This document shows, piece by piece, positions 49,987 to 59,071 of a stretch of DNA of 64,000 nucleotides. The translations under genes and the position numbers were made by a program. Below the pieces are notes generated by a model that saw nothing but the letters and a program-made list of their open reading frames with translations, searched no databases and was not told the DNA's origin. The first letter of the stretch is position 1; every line of letters begins with the position of its first letter. Origin of the DNA: Pseudosporangium ferrugineum (GTDB lineage: Bacteria > Actinomycetota > Actinomycetes > Mycobacteriales > Micromonosporaceae); assembly GCF_003002065.1 (NCBI RefSeq), contig NZ_PVZG01000015.1, positions 1-64,000 of the forward strand. The letters run 5' to 3'.

Positions 49987-51177
49987 TCACACGGTGAGCG
50001 GGGCGGTCCGGCGGACGAGCTCGGCCAGGTCCTCGCGGGACGGGGTGGCGGGCATCGGTTGCCGCCAGCCGCCGGCGTACAGCTCCCGGGCGCGCGGCTC
50101 GGCGGCGGCCAGCGACGCCGGCAGGGCCTCCATCATCAGGTACGGCGCCACCACGCGCATCAGCGACGGATCGGCCTGGGTGGCCGCGACGATGTGCCCG
50201 GAGGTCAGCGGCCGGGTCAGGTCCACGTCCTCGCCGGACCAGAGGCGTACCTCGTCGGCGTCCCAGGCCACGTGGTCGTCGAACCAGGGCCGGATCCGCT
50301 CGGTGCACCACTCGTCGAACGCGACGGTGGCCGCTTCGACGTCGGGGCCGAGCGTACGGACGAACTGGCAGGCCTGCATGAGCGAGGTGGCGATGCCGCG
50401 GCCGGCGGTCGGGTTCGTCGTGCAGACCGCGTCGCCGAGGTGGACCAGGCCGGGCAACGGCACCCGCCCGTCGGCGCCGAGCTGGCCGCGGTAGGTGTTG
50501 CGCAGGTGCGCGCCGGGCAGCACCGGGCTCGCCGGCTCGCTGCGGCCCGGGTCGGTCCAGGCGTCGAGGCCGGGGATGAGGCGTACGGCCGCCTCGAAGG
50601 CCTCCGGCGCGCGCAGCCCGGCCAGCTCCCGGTCGGCGGTGAGCCGCGCGATGAGCACCGAGACGGTCCGGCCGTCCTGAAGGAACACGCCGGCCAGGTA
50701 GCCGGGGAACAGCGACAGCAGACCGAGCGGCACGTTCACCGGGCCGGGTTCGGCGCCCGGCCGCAGCGCGTAGTGCCGGGACACGTAGGACAGGCCGCAG
50801 TCGCCGCCCTCCTCGGGTGCCCGCAGGCCGTCGGCGATCCGCCCGGCCCGCCCGGACGCGTTCACGACCAGGTCCGCCGGCAGGGTGGCGCCGTCCACCC
50901 GCAGCCCGGCGGCGCGTCCGTGCTCGCTCAGCACGTCGTCGGCGTGGGCGCGGACCAGGCGTACGCCGGGCTCACCGGCCGCGGCGGCCCGCAGCACCCG
51001 CTCGAAGACGATCCGCCGGCAGCGCAGGCCGGCCTTCCGGGCCGGGCGCCCGTTCGCCCCGGACACGAGCGCCGGCTCCGCGCCGGCCGTCAGCATGGCC
51101 TCCGCCACGTCCGGCATCTCCGCCTCGAGGGCGTCCACGACCTGCTGCCGTACGACGATCAGTCGGGATGTCGTCAC
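49987..51177 (-). pseudogene. FAD-dependent monooxygenase lacking its N-terminal Rossmann motif
   Basis: A 396-residue frame similar to FAD monooxygenase/halogenase-type oxidoreductases. The second FAD motif is present (ADLVVNASGRAGRIADGL) and the third (LVHLGDAVCTTNPTAGRGIATSL), but the first 45 or so residues with GxGxxG are missing: the protein begins TTSRLIVVRQQVVDALEAEM, which aligns with the helix after the dinucleotide fold. The missing part is not upstream; only three bases separate the GTG from the serine hydrolase stop. It is therefore likely a truncated, inactive copy, though an intact frame of nearly 400 codons argues for recent loss or an alternative role. Confidence 0.65.
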
Positions 51178-51180
51178 CGC

Positions 51181-52593
51181 CTATCCGACGTCGGGCCGGG
51201 TCATCAGCGGCGCCCGCAGGTGCAGGGCCAGGTCGGGGGTGGTCAGCGGGACGGTGTTCCACGTCGCGGTGGCCGTCCCGGTGGCGGCGTCGACCACCAG
51301 GCGGACCCGGTGCGGGCCGGTGATGACGTAGAGGTCGGCGGTGAACGTGTCACCCTGCCAGGCTCCGGCGGCGACGACCGGGCGGCCGAGCGGCGCGCTC
51401 TCCCGCCACCCGCCGTGGCCGGCCGCCACGGTGAGCGACGTGCCGAGCCGCAGGAGCCAGCCGCCGTCCGCCGGTGCGACGGACACGGCCGTGCCGTCGG
51501 GCAGCGGCGGATCCGCGGCGGCGGCGACCGTCGCCCCGACCGGGTGCGGCGGGCCGGCACCGCCCGGCACCGGCGCCAGCGTCAGCCGTCGCAGCCGCTC
51601 GGCGAGAGCCGCGTCGTCGCCGGGGCCGCCTGCCTCGTCGAGGCGGGGCAGCAGGCACTCCCAGATCGCGTCCAGCACCGCCTGGGAGTCGATCAGCGCC
51701 GCGGTCACGGCGACCACCAGGTCGTGCCCGGGTACGACCACGCACATCTGACCGTTGTTGCCCTCCCCGAAGTAGCCGTGGCGGGAGATCCAGAACTGGT
51801 ACCCGTACCCGGTGAGGTAGTCGGCGCCGCCGCCACCGACCTGCGCGGGCAGGGTGCCGATGTGCCGCCGGGTCGCGAGCCGCACCCAATCGCGCGGCAC
51901 GAGTTGCCGGTCGCCCCACCGCCCCTCGCGCAGCAGCAGCTCGCCGAACGCGGCGACGGCCTCGGTGGTGAGATGCAGCCCGTGGAAGCCGAAGACGTCG
52001 CCGCTGCCGAGCCTGTCCCAGTCAGCGTGGTCGATGCCCATCGGCGCGAACAGGCGCTCGTCGAGCAGCTCCGGCAGACCCCGGCCGGTCACCCGCTCCA
52101 CCAGCCGGGCCAGGACGCCGGTGGCCGCGTTGTCGTACGCGTGCCGGGTCCCCGGCTCCTCGGGGAACGGCACCCGCAGGAAGCCCTTCACCAGGTCGCC
52201 CGGCTCCAGCTCCCACGCCTCGCCGAGGCTGTCCGTCCGGTGCCCGGTGGTCATCGACAGCAGGTGGTGGACGGTGACCCGGCGGGCCCGCTCCGGGACC
52301 TCGGCCGGCACGTGCCCGGGGAGGACGTCCACCACCCGGTCGTCCAGCGAGAGGAGCCCGTCGGCGATCGCCAGCCCCACGGCGATCGAGGTGAACGACT
52401 TGGTCAGCGAGTAGAGCAGGTGCGCTCGCCCGGCCGAGTACGGCGCCCACCAGCCCTCGGCCACGACGTGACCGTGCCGCACGACCATGAGGGAGTGACA
52501 CTCGAGCGACCGCGCCTCGAGCCGGTCGAGCAGGGCGTTCACCGCCCGCGACGCGGTGGGCGCCGACCGCGGCAGAATGCGTACGGAGGACAT
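51181..52593 (-). CDS. Serine beta-lactamase-like hydrolase
   Basis: A 470-residue member of the serine beta-lactamase-like hydrolases. Nucleophile motif YSLTKSF (SxxK, Ser about 67), Tyr motif YDNAATG (about 152) and a GxxxMCVVVPG-type segment replacing KTG (GNNGQMCVVVPGHDLVV). The C-terminal 150 residues are beta-rich, a lipocalin-like extra domain. No signal peptide is evident. It is divergent from the nucleotidyltransferase with only 35 bp between. Confidence 0.87.
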   Translation of the reverse strand: MSSVRILPRSAPTASRAVNALLDRLEARSLECHSLMVVRHGHVVAEGWWAPYSAGRAHLLYSLTKSFTSIAVGLAIADGLLSLDDRVVDVLPGHVPAEVPERARRVTVHHLLSMTTGHRTDSLGEAWELEPGDLVKGFLRVPFPEEPGTRHAYDNAATGVLARLVERVTGRGLPELLDERLFAPMGIDHADWDRLGSGDVFGFHGLHLTTEAVAAFGELLLREGRWGDRQLVPRDWVRLATRRHIGTLPAQVGGGGADYLTGYGYQFWISRHGYFGEGNNGQMCVVVPGHDLVVAVTAALIDSQAVLDAIWECLLPRLDEAGGPGDDAALAERLRRLTLAPVPGGAGPPHPVGATVAAAADPPLPDGTAVSVAPADGGWLLRLGTSLTVAAGHGGWRESAPLGRPVVAAGAWQGDTFTADLYVITGPHRVRLVVDAATGTATATWNTVPLTTPDLALHLRAPLMTRPDVG

Positions 52594-52628
52594 TCCGGCA
52601 CCTAATCAGGTCGCCTACGCTTGCCGCC

Positions 52629-53201
52629 ATGGAAATAGCCGGGCTCGTCCTCGCCGCGGGCGCGGGCCGCCGTTACGGGATGCCGAAGGCGCTGGTGCGG
52701 TGGCAGGGGGGCCTGCTGGTCGAGCGTGCCGCGGAGACGGCGGCCCGGGCCGGGCTGACCCGGACGCTCGTCGTGGTCGGCGCCGAGGCCGGCCGGGTCC
52801 GCGCGGCGGCGCCCGCCCTCACCTGCACCGAGAACGGGGACTGGGCGAGCGGCATGGGCTCGTCGCTGCGCGCCGGCCTCGCCGCGCTGGCGGGAACGAC
52901 GGCGACCGCGGCGGTGGTCCTGCTGGTCGACATGCCCGGCGTCACCCCCGCCGCCGTACGCCGGGTGGCCGCGCTCGCCGCCCCGGACGCCCTGGCCATG
53001 GGCGGGTACGCCGGCCGCCGCTCGCACCCCGTCCTGCTCGGTCGCGACCACTGGGCCGGGGTGGCCGCCGCCGCGACCGGCGACCGCGGCGCCCGCGACT
53101 ACCTGCGTGCGCACGCCGGCCAGGTGCGGGTCGTCGAGGTCGGCGACGTGGCGGACGACGCCGACCTCGACGTGCCCGCCGACGGCCGGGGGATGATCTG
53201 A
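52629..53201 (+). CDS. MobA-like nucleotidyltransferase
   Basis: A 190-residue NTP_transf_3 enzyme. The nucleotide loop is GLVLAAGAGRRYGMPKALVR (about 5-24), the metal Asp is in VLLVDMPGV (about 100), and GYAGRRSHPVLL fits the MobA/MocA (molybdenum cofactor cytidylyl/guanylyl transferase) branch. No molybdoenzyme gene is near. It is followed seven bases later by the DUF389 gene. Confidence 0.87.
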   Translation: MEIAGLVLAAGAGRRYGMPKALVRWQGGLLVERAAETAARAGLTRTLVVVGAEAGRVRAAAPALTCTENGDWASGMGSSLRAGLAALAGTTATAAVVLLVDMPGVTPAAVRRVAALAAPDALAMGGYAGRRSHPVLLGRDHWAGVAAAATGDRGARDYLRAHAGQVRVVEVGDVADDADLDVPADGRGMI

Positions 53202-53208
53202 TGGCCGG

Positions 53209-54153
53209 GTGCTGCACCTGCGGATCATCTCGCCACCGGACACCACGCCGGCCGTCGAGCGGCTGCTGACCGGCGCCGACGCGGTCACCCACGTGGTCGT
53301 GCTGCCCGGCTCGGCCCGCGACCCGGTCGGCGACCTCGTGCTCTGCGACGTCGTCCGGGAGGGCGCCAGCGACCTCATCGCCCGGCTGCGCGACCTGGGC
53401 ATCGAGCGGGACGGCTCGATCATGCTGGAGCGGGTGGACACCGCGCTGTCGGCCGCCGCCACGCGCGCGGAGAAGCGCGTACCGGGCCTCGGCGTCGACG
53501 CCGTCGTCTGGGAGGAGGTCGAGCACACCACCGCGGCGGAGAGCGAGATCTCCGGTGCGTTCCTCGCCTTCATGATCGTCGCCACCGTGATCGCCGGCAT
53601 CGGCGTCCTGCTCGACCAGCCGATCCTCATCGTCGGCGCGATGGTGGTGGGTCCCGAGTTCGGCCCGCTCGCCGCGCTCTGCGTGGGCGTCGTCCGCCGC
53701 CGCCCCTGGCTGGTGCGCCGGGCCGGCACCGCGCTGCTGGTCGGCTTCGCGGTGGGCATGCTGGTCACCGTCGCCACCACCTGGCTGCTCGACGCCCTCG
53801 GCCTGGTGAACAGGTCGATGCTGCTGGACGACCGGCCGCTGACCAGCTTCATCTGGCAGCCGGACGCGCTCAGCTGGGTCGTCGGCTTCCTCGCCGGCAT
53901 CGCCGGGATGCTCTCGCTGACCTCGGCGAAGTCCGGCACGCTGGTCGGCGTGCTGATCTCGGTGACGACGGTGCCGGCCGCTGCCAACGCGGCGGTCGCC
54001 CTCGCGTACGGGGTGACGAACGAGGCCGCCGGCTCGGCCCTCCAACTGCTCGTCAACGTCGCCGCGATCGTGACCGCGGGGGTGCTGACCCTGCTCGTCC
54101 AGCGCCTCACCGGCCGCCGGCGAGGAGCGGTCCGAGGTCGCGCAGGGAGGTGA
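53209..54153 (+). CDS. DUF389 family membrane protein
   Basis: A 314-residue protein. The N-terminal 110 residues are a soluble ACT-like domain (LHLRIISPPDTTPAVERLL), then about six membrane helices with the DUF389 signature DQPILIVGAMVVGPEFGPLA and VGVLISVTTVPAAANAAVA. Transport role is presumed from the fold. GTG 53209 is used. The end overlaps the convergent HAD gene by 47 bases. Confidence 0.87.
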   Translation: MLHLRIISPPDTTPAVERLLTGADAVTHVVVLPGSARDPVGDLVLCDVVREGASDLIARLRDLGIERDGSIMLERVDTALSAAATRAEKRVPGLGVDAVVWEEVEHTTAAESEISGAFLAFMIVATVIAGIGVLLDQPILIVGAMVVGPEFGPLAALCVGVVRRRPWLVRRAGTALLVGFAVGMLVTVATTWLLDALGLVNRSMLLDDRPLTSFIWQPDALSWVVGFLAGIAGMLSLTSAKSGTLVGVLISVTTVPAAANAAVALAYGVTNEAAGSALQLLVNVAAIVTAGVLTLLVQRLTGRRRGAVRGRAGR

Positions 54154-54799
54154 GGCGCACCGCCTCGTCCGCCGGTCCGGTGCCCGGCCGGTCCAGGTGG
54201 GCCGCGTGCAGCCCGGCGGCGCGCGCCCCGGCCACGTCGAGCTCGTGATCGTCGCCCACGCTCAGTACCTCGGACGCATTGTGGCCCCAGCGCTCGCACA
54301 CCAGCCGGTACGCCCGCGGGTCCGGCTTCGCGACGCCGAGGTCGTCGACGGTGAACACCGGGCCGACCCGCCCGGCGAGGCCCGTACGCGCGAGCTTCCT
54401 GTGCTGCTGGACCCTCGACCCGTTCGTCAGTACCGCGGTGGCCAGCCCGGCGGCGGCGATGATCTCCAGTGCGTCGGTGACGTCGTCGTACGCCCGCCAG
54501 GCAGCCTCGTAGTGCCGCAGGTAACCGGCGAAGGTCTCGTCGAGGCTCGGGTCTGCTGCGTCCGTACCGAGAAAATCGCGTAACCGGCGACGGCGCTGCT
54601 CCGCGAAACTGATCGTGCCCGCCCGCCAGGCCGCGAGGTGGGGTTCCTGGAGTTCGGTCCATCGGGCGACCGCGGCGTCGGTCGCGGCCAGGCCGATCGT
54701 CGGCAGCCAGGCCCGCAGGCCGGCGTCGGCGGCCGCGGCGTGGTCCACCAGCGTGCCGTCCAGGTCGAGAAGGACACCGCGCAGTCGCACGGCCGGCAT
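54107..54799 (-). CDS. HAD-superfamily hydrolase
   Basis: A 230-residue phosphatase-type protein. Motif I GVLLDLDGTLVDH (8-20, nucleophile and acid Asp), motif II AVLTNGSRVQ, motif III DDLGVAKPDPRAY (Lys) and motif IV VGDDHELDVAGARA. A helical cap lies in residues 20-90. The class is HAD-IA, such as phosphoglycolate phosphatase or YjjG. The last 47 bases overlap the convergent DUF389 gene. Confidence 0.9.
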   Translation of the reverse strand: MPAVRLRGVLLDLDGTLVDHAAAADAGLRAWLPTIGLAATDAAVARWTELQEPHLAAWRAGTISFAEQRRRRLRDFLGTDAADPSLDETFAGYLRHYEAAWRAYDDVTDALEIIAAAGLATAVLTNGSRVQQHRKLARTGLAGRVGPVFTVDDLGVAKPDPRAYRLVCERWGHNASEVLSVGDDHELDVAGARAAGLHAAHLDRPGTGPADEAVRLTSLRDLGPLLAGGR

Positions 54800-54802
54800 C
54801 CT

Positions 54803-55693
54803 ATGCTCGGCACCGTGGATGTCACGCCGATACCCCTGGGCAGCTGGCCGACCCCGCTCGAGCCGGCGCCGCGGCTGGCCGCGGCGCTCGGGCTGGACGA
54901 GCTGTGGATCAAACGCGACGACCTCACCGGGCTGGGCGGGGGCGGCAACAAGGTCCGCAAGCTGCAGTACACCTGCGCCCAGGCGCTCCGGGCGGGCGCG
55001 ACCCGGCTGGTGACCACGGGCGCCGCGCAGTCCAACCACGCGCGCCTCACCGCCGCTGCCGCCGCCCGGCTCGGCCTGGAGTGCACGCTCGTGCTCCGCG
55101 GCGACCCGCCGAAGTCCCCGCGCGGCAACCTGATCCTGGACGAGCTGGCCGGCGCGTCCGTCGTCTGGGCCGGCGACGCCCCGCTCGACGAGGTCGCCGC
55201 CGCCCAGGACGGCTACCTGATCCCGCTCGGCGGCACGACGCCGGTCTCGGCCCTCGGCTACGTCGACTGCGCCCGCGAACTGCTCACCCAGCTGCCGGAC
55301 CTGGCCACGGTGGTGGTCGCGCTCGGCTCCGGCGGCACGATGGCCGGCCTGGTCGCCCACCTCGGCCCGCAACGCGTGTACGGCGTGAACGTCGGCGCCC
55401 TCCCGGATCCGCGGGCGACGGTGACGGACCTGCTCGCCGGCATGGGTGTCACGGTGGACCCGGCCGCGCTGCTGATCGACGAGTCGCACGTCGGCGCCGG
55501 GTACGCGGCCCTGACCGACCCGGTCCGCTCGGCGCTGGTCCTCGCGGCCCGCACCGAGGGCCTGTTCCTCGACCCGACCTACACGGGCCGGGCGCTGGCG
55601 GGGCTGCGCGCCAACCCGCCGGACGGCAAGGTGGTCTTCCTGCACACGGGCGGGCTACCGGGCCTGTTCGGCCACCCGGACCTGGCCGACTGA
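54803..55693 (+). CDS. D-cysteine desulfhydrase / ACC deaminase-like PLP enzyme
   Basis: A 296-residue fold-type II PLP enzyme. Substrate loop WIKRDDLTGLGGGGNKVRKL (about 36-55, PLP Lys in NKVRKL), TGAAQSNHARLTAAAAARLG and the phosphate-binding region LGSGGTMAGLVAH match D-cysteine desulfhydrase. ATG 54803 is used; GTG 54815 would shorten it by four residues. Its 3' end overlaps the convergent membrane-protein gene by 39 bases. Confidence 0.88.
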   Translation: MLGTVDVTPIPLGSWPTPLEPAPRLAAALGLDELWIKRDDLTGLGGGGNKVRKLQYTCAQALRAGATRLVTTGAAQSNHARLTAAAAARLGLECTLVLRGDPPKSPRGNLILDELAGASVVWAGDAPLDEVAAAQDGYLIPLGGTTPVSALGYVDCARELLTQLPDLATVVVALGSGGTMAGLVAHLGPQRVYGVNVGALPDPRATVTDLLAGMGVTVDPAALLIDESHVGAGYAALTDPVRSALVLAARTEGLFLDPTYTGRALAGLRANPPDGKVVFLHTGGLPGLFGHPDLAD

Positions 55694-56233
55694 CGACCCG
55701 CCGTCCTGGCCGCCGCCGTCCTGGCTGCTGCTGTCCTGGCTGCTGCTGTCCTGGCTGCCGCCGTCCTGCGGGCGGATCGCCAGCAGGGCCAGCCAGGTGA
55801 GCATGAGCGGGCTGGCCGGGTAGAGCACCTGCTCGGGCAGGAAGGCGCTGCCGAAGCTGTAGAGCGCCAGGAAGCTGCCGCACAGCGCGCCCACGATGCG
55901 GATCGGCAGCCACCGGGTCAGCAGCGCGGCGGTCACGATCCAGACCCCGGCGAGCACGTGCCCGCCGAGCCGGACGGCCCAGGTCAGATCGTCGGACACC
56001 GCATTGATCACCAGTACGCCGGTGAGCACGTCGATGGTGATCCAGCCGTACCCCGCGGCCCGCGCCCACTCCGGGGCCCTCATGCGCGAGATGAGCAGCA
56101 GCATCGCGAGGTGGAACAGGATGCCGGGATACTCGGCCCAGACCCCGCCAGGATCGACCGCGAAGCTGACGACCGGCGGGATGAAGAAGATCAGCGGCAG
56201 AATCGCCAGGACAGGAAAGGGCAGGGGCCGCAT
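55655..56233 (-). CDS. Polytopic membrane protein with pentapeptide-repeat tail
   Basis: A 192-residue protein with about five hydrophobic helices (LPFPVLAILPLIFFIPPVVS onward; ILFHLAMLLLIS; VLTGVLVINAV; WIVTAALLTRWLP; ALCGSFLALYSF) and a C-terminal tail of QDSSS/QDGGS repeats. I do not recognise a family. ATG 56233 with GGAG upstream is preferred to the frame start at 56302. It is divergent from a TetR gene, with an operator-like palindrome between, and is probably its target. Confidence 0.65.
   Translation of the reverse strand: MRPLPFPVLAILPLIFFIPPVVSFAVDPGGVWAEYPGILFHLAMLLLISRMRAPEWARAAGYGWITIDVLTGVLVINAVSDDLTWAVRLGGHVLAGVWIVTAALLTRWLPIRIVGALCGSFLALYSFGSAFLPEQVLYPASPLMLTWLALLAIRPQDGGSQDSSSQDSSSQDGGGQDGGSSVGQVRVAEQAR
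55703..55768. repeat. 15-bp tandem repeat inside the membrane-protein gene
   Basis: Four complete copies and a 6-base remnant of GTCCTGGCTGCTGCT (55703-55717, 55718-55732, 55733-55747, 55748-55762). The two middle copies are identical; the outer ones differ only by C/T changes. Read on the minus strand they encode five-residue units starting Gln-Asp. Length variation by slippage would keep the frame. Confidence 0.9.
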
Positions 56234-56268
56234 GACTCTCCAGAAATGAGGTTCGATGTCCGATGTCG

Positions 56269-56292
56269 CAAACAAAATAGACATTCTGTTTG
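56269..56292. promoter_or_regulatory. Operator-like palindrome upstream of tetR and the membrane-protein gene
   Basis: A 24-base inverted repeat with halves CAAACAAAAT and its near-complement ATTCTGTTTG around AGAC; ten of twelve positions pair. It lies 36 bases upstream of the membrane-protein start and 43 before the tetR start, in an unusually AT-rich stretch. The TetR protein is the natural candidate to bind it. Confidence 0.6.
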
Positions 56293-56334
56293 AGCGAGTC
56301 AACCGGATCGATCCCCCGCTTGTACGCTGTGCCC

Positions 56335-56901
56335 GTGCCCCGGCTCACCGATGCCCGTCGTGACCTGCGACGGACCCAGATCATCGAAGCCGCCGTACGC
56401 TGCTTCAGCCGGCGCGGCCTCGACCAGACCTCGATCGCCGACATCACCGCGGAATCGGGACTCTCGGCCGGCTCGATCTACGCCCACTACCGCAACAAGG
56501 CAGACCTCCTCCAGGCCGTGGCGCGCGCGGTCCTGGACCGCCACGCGGCAACCCTGAGCGCGTACGCCGCCGAGAGCCCCCCACCGAACCCGGACGAGCT
56601 GCTCGCCCGCCTGGTCACGACCATCGACCCGGCCTACGCCCGGGTCGGCGTACAAACCTGGGGCGCGGCGACGACGGACCCGGCGCTACGGGAGATCGTG
56701 ACCGGCATGGTCGCCCGCCTGCGCGACCTGCTCCTCACCTGCGTCGCGGCCTGGCTCTCCCGCGTGGGAAACGGCGACCCGGCCGAGGCGGGCCCGATCG
56801 TCGAACGCCTGATGGTCGCCTACCAGGCGCAACTTCTGCGTGCCGCATTGCAGGACGCGGAGCCGTCGGCTCCGGATCGGGGCAAGCCCGACCCCCCGTG
56901 A
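56335..56901 (+). CDS. TetR/AcrR-family regulator
   Basis: A 188-residue regulator. Residues 10-60 hold the HTH (RRTQIIEAAVRCFSRRGL, SIADITAESGLSAGSIYAHY). The C-terminal domain is of the TetR_C_39-like helical type. GTG 56335 is chosen because the earlier TTG/GTG starts would run through the operator. It ends one base before the convergent XRE gene. Likely represses itself and the divergent membrane protein. Confidence 0.87.
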   Translation: MPRLTDARRDLRRTQIIEAAVRCFSRRGLDQTSIADITAESGLSAGSIYAHYRNKADLLQAVARAVLDRHAATLSAYAAESPPPNPDELLARLVTTIDPAYARVGVQTWGAATTDPALREIVTGMVARLRDLLLTCVAAWLSRVGNGDPAEAGPIVERLMVAYQAQLLRAALQDAEPSAPDRGKPDPP

Positions 56902-56902
56902 C

Positions 56903-58123
56903 CTACAGATCTCCGCCGATCCAGTTGACCATCTTCGCGAGCGGCTCGCTGCTTCGCCGGTGCGTTCTCACCAGCATCCGCAGGACTTCGCGCGTGGTCG
57001 GCAGGTGCCGTGTCTGCTGAGGTGCGAGCCTTCTGGCCTGGTAGAGGCTCTTGAGAGCGGCCTCCGGTTCGCCCTCCCAAAGCTGAGCCCTGGAAAGGTC
57101 GACGAAGTGGTGCCCCGCCCGGATCGGGGGCAAACTCGGCGGAATCCTCAGATCCCGCGCCAATGACACCGCGCCGGCGCCGTCGCCGAGTTCGATCCGA
57201 GCCGCAACCTCGTGAATGCTGACGTTCGCAGGCCCGAACGAGAGTTGATGCCAACCCCCGTCGTGATCATCGCCGCCGAGGTGTGCGGCAATGTGACCGG
57301 CTTCCCGCAGGTGCGCGTTGGCAGTCTCGTCGTCACCGGCGCGGGCGGCGAGCATGCCCGAACGTAGGTGCAGGGAACCTGACACCGGCAGTGTCGTCTT
57401 CTCCTGGTCGGTACGGGTCGGGCGGATCTCCGCCTGCATGCGATCCAGCAGCTGCAAGCCGATACGGTACGAGCCGTTCTGAAGCATGGAGGTGGTGCGT
57501 GCCCAGGCTGCGAGCGCACCCATGAGCGGATCGGACGATCGTGAGGCGACCCAGGTGATCCGATCCTCCACGACGCTCGACAGATCGAGATATCCCGTCT
57601 TGTAGGTCACGGAGTGGGCGGCGAAGAGCAGAATCGCCAGCAGCTCGAAATAGCGTGCTTTCTTTGCCTCGGGGCTCTCGTGCGCGGCTGCCGTGACCTC
57701 CAGCAGCAGGTCCGGAAGTGTCTGCACCAGCTTGAGATGCTGGGCGGTGCGGCGTAGCTCGGCCGCCATCACCGTCTGGGCACGAAGCGCGGCCCAGGAT
57801 CCGATCGGTCTGTCGAGTTGAGGACTGAGGTCCCAGTACGTCAGCGCCTGCCGAAGGCCCGGCATCGCGGTGTGAATGCGGTCGCGGCTTCTGCCGCGCT
57901 GGTCGTAAGGCTGACCGGTGAGAGTGGTGACATCCGTGGCGAGGCACTTCGCCACGGCCGCGGTGAATGCCGGAGTAGCGTCCCTTTTTCCCTGCTCGAC
58001 CTTCCTGAGCATCGACAGGCTGAAGGGGATCCTGGCGGCAAGTTCATATTGACTCATCCGACGGATCTTGCGCGCCTCGGAGATTCGCCGACCGATTCCG
58101 AAATCGTCGTCGTGGTCCATCAT
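56903..58123 (-). CDS. XRE-type HTH regulator with TPR-like domain
   Basis: A 406-residue regulator. The HTH lies at about 10-35 (RISEARKIRRMSQYELAARI, FSLSMLRKVEQGK), then a long helical TPR-like domain (TQHLKLVQTLPDLLLEVTAA and SLYQARRLAPQQTRHLP). Such proteins act as peptide- or ligand-sensing regulators in actinobacteria. ATG 58123 (or 58120) has GAAGAG upstream. It starts four bases after the SDR stop, so both form one unit. Confidence 0.85.
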   Translation of the reverse strand: MMDHDDDFGIGRRISEARKIRRMSQYELAARIPFSLSMLRKVEQGKRDATPAFTAAVAKCLATDVTTLTGQPYDQRGRSRDRIHTAMPGLRQALTYWDLSPQLDRPIGSWAALRAQTVMAAELRRTAQHLKLVQTLPDLLLEVTAAAHESPEAKKARYFELLAILLFAAHSVTYKTGYLDLSSVVEDRITWVASRSSDPLMGALAAWARTTSMLQNGSYRIGLQLLDRMQAEIRPTRTDQEKTTLPVSGSLHLRSGMLAARAGDDETANAHLREAGHIAAHLGGDDHDGGWHQLSFGPANVSIHEVAARIELGDGAGAVSLARDLRIPPSLPPIRAGHHFVDLSRAQLWEGEPEAALKSLYQARRLAPQQTRHLPTTREVLRMLVRTHRRSSEPLAKMVNWIGGDL

Positions 58124-58127
58124 CTCT

Positions 58128-58973
58128 TCACCGGATCCGTCGTCCTTCCCTGTAATTCGCGGCGAAGGAGGCGACGGCAGAGGGCAGATCCTCGCCATCC
58201 CGCTGATCGAGAAGGTGCTGCTCGACGGCAAGCGACGAGTCGATCCGATAATCCATCGGATCTTCCTTTCCGTTGCCTTTCACCGTTGCGCCGAACGGGA
58301 TAGCAGCGAAGGATGCCGCGTCACCGAATCGGTAGTTCGAGGATGTGACATTGAAAGTGCCGTCGACTCTGTCCCGGGCGGCGCGGAAGAGTGCCCGAGC
58401 CGCTTGGTCGCGATGCAACCATCCGCGCCAGTGGCTGGGTTCCGGAACCGTCACCGTTCCGGCTCGGGCCGCTTCGGCAACCCACCTCTCTATCCGGTCG
58501 GTGCGAACGCCGCGATCATCGATCCCGTAGAGCGCACCGAGCCTGAGAACGCCGCGGGCAACCGGGGCTGCTCCGAGCGCCTCCTCGCAGGCCGCCTTCA
58601 GTTTGGCGTTGGAGGTCACCAGGCTCAGCGGAGTGAGTTCATCGCACATCCCGCCATGCCGATCGCCGTAGACGGTGCACGATGACACCCCGACTATGTA
58701 GGTCGACTCATCGACAACCTTCAGGAGCGCGTCGAGGTGCTCCAACTCGCCGTGCTTGGCACCGTCGAGGATCCAGACGACGGAGATGGAGCCGCCGACG
58801 CCATGCCGTAGATCATTCAGGAAGTCATCCCACGCCAAGCTCGGCACGCCGTTGCGAGTGTCTCCACCCCGGCTCACCACCACTGCCTCGTTCCCGTTCT
58901 CCTTCGCGTACGCGACAGTGCGAGAACCGACATAACCGTGACCACCGACCACGTACACGTCTCGATCTCCCAT
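58128..58973 (-). CDS. NAD-dependent epimerase/dehydratase-like protein
   Basis: A 281-residue extended SDR. The nucleotide loop is VYVVGGHGYVGSRTV (about 6-20, GxxGxxG), and the Ser motif VGVSSCTVYGD is present. At the place of the usual YxxxK the sequence reads LVTSNAKLKAA, with Thr for the catalytic Tyr. It may bind NAD without oxidoreductase activity. It precedes the XRE gene by four bases and is divergent from the permease operon. Confidence 0.78.
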   Translation of the reverse strand: MGDRDVYVVGGHGYVGSRTVAYAKENGNEAVVVSRGGDTRNGVPSLAWDDFLNDLRHGVGGSISVVWILDGAKHGELEHLDALLKVVDESTYIVGVSSCTVYGDRHGGMCDELTPLSLVTSNAKLKAACEEALGAAPVARGVLRLGALYGIDDRGVRTDRIERWVAEAARAGTVTVPEPSHWRGWLHRDQAARALFRAARDRVDGTFNVTSSNYRFGDAASFAAIPFGATVKGNGKEDPMDYRIDSSLAVEQHLLDQRDGEDLPSAVASFAANYREGRRIR

Positions 58974-59071
58974 CCTCGCCGAGGATCATTGTCCAGTGAG
59001 GACGAAGACTCAACCGTAGTGCATCGCGCGCCCTGCAACCGGCAGGCGGTGCGGACCGGCCGCATCAAAGG

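Noticed and set aside
55703..55768. Possible CRISPR-like array
   Set aside because: The 15-bp units are contiguous, have no spacers and lie in a coding frame.
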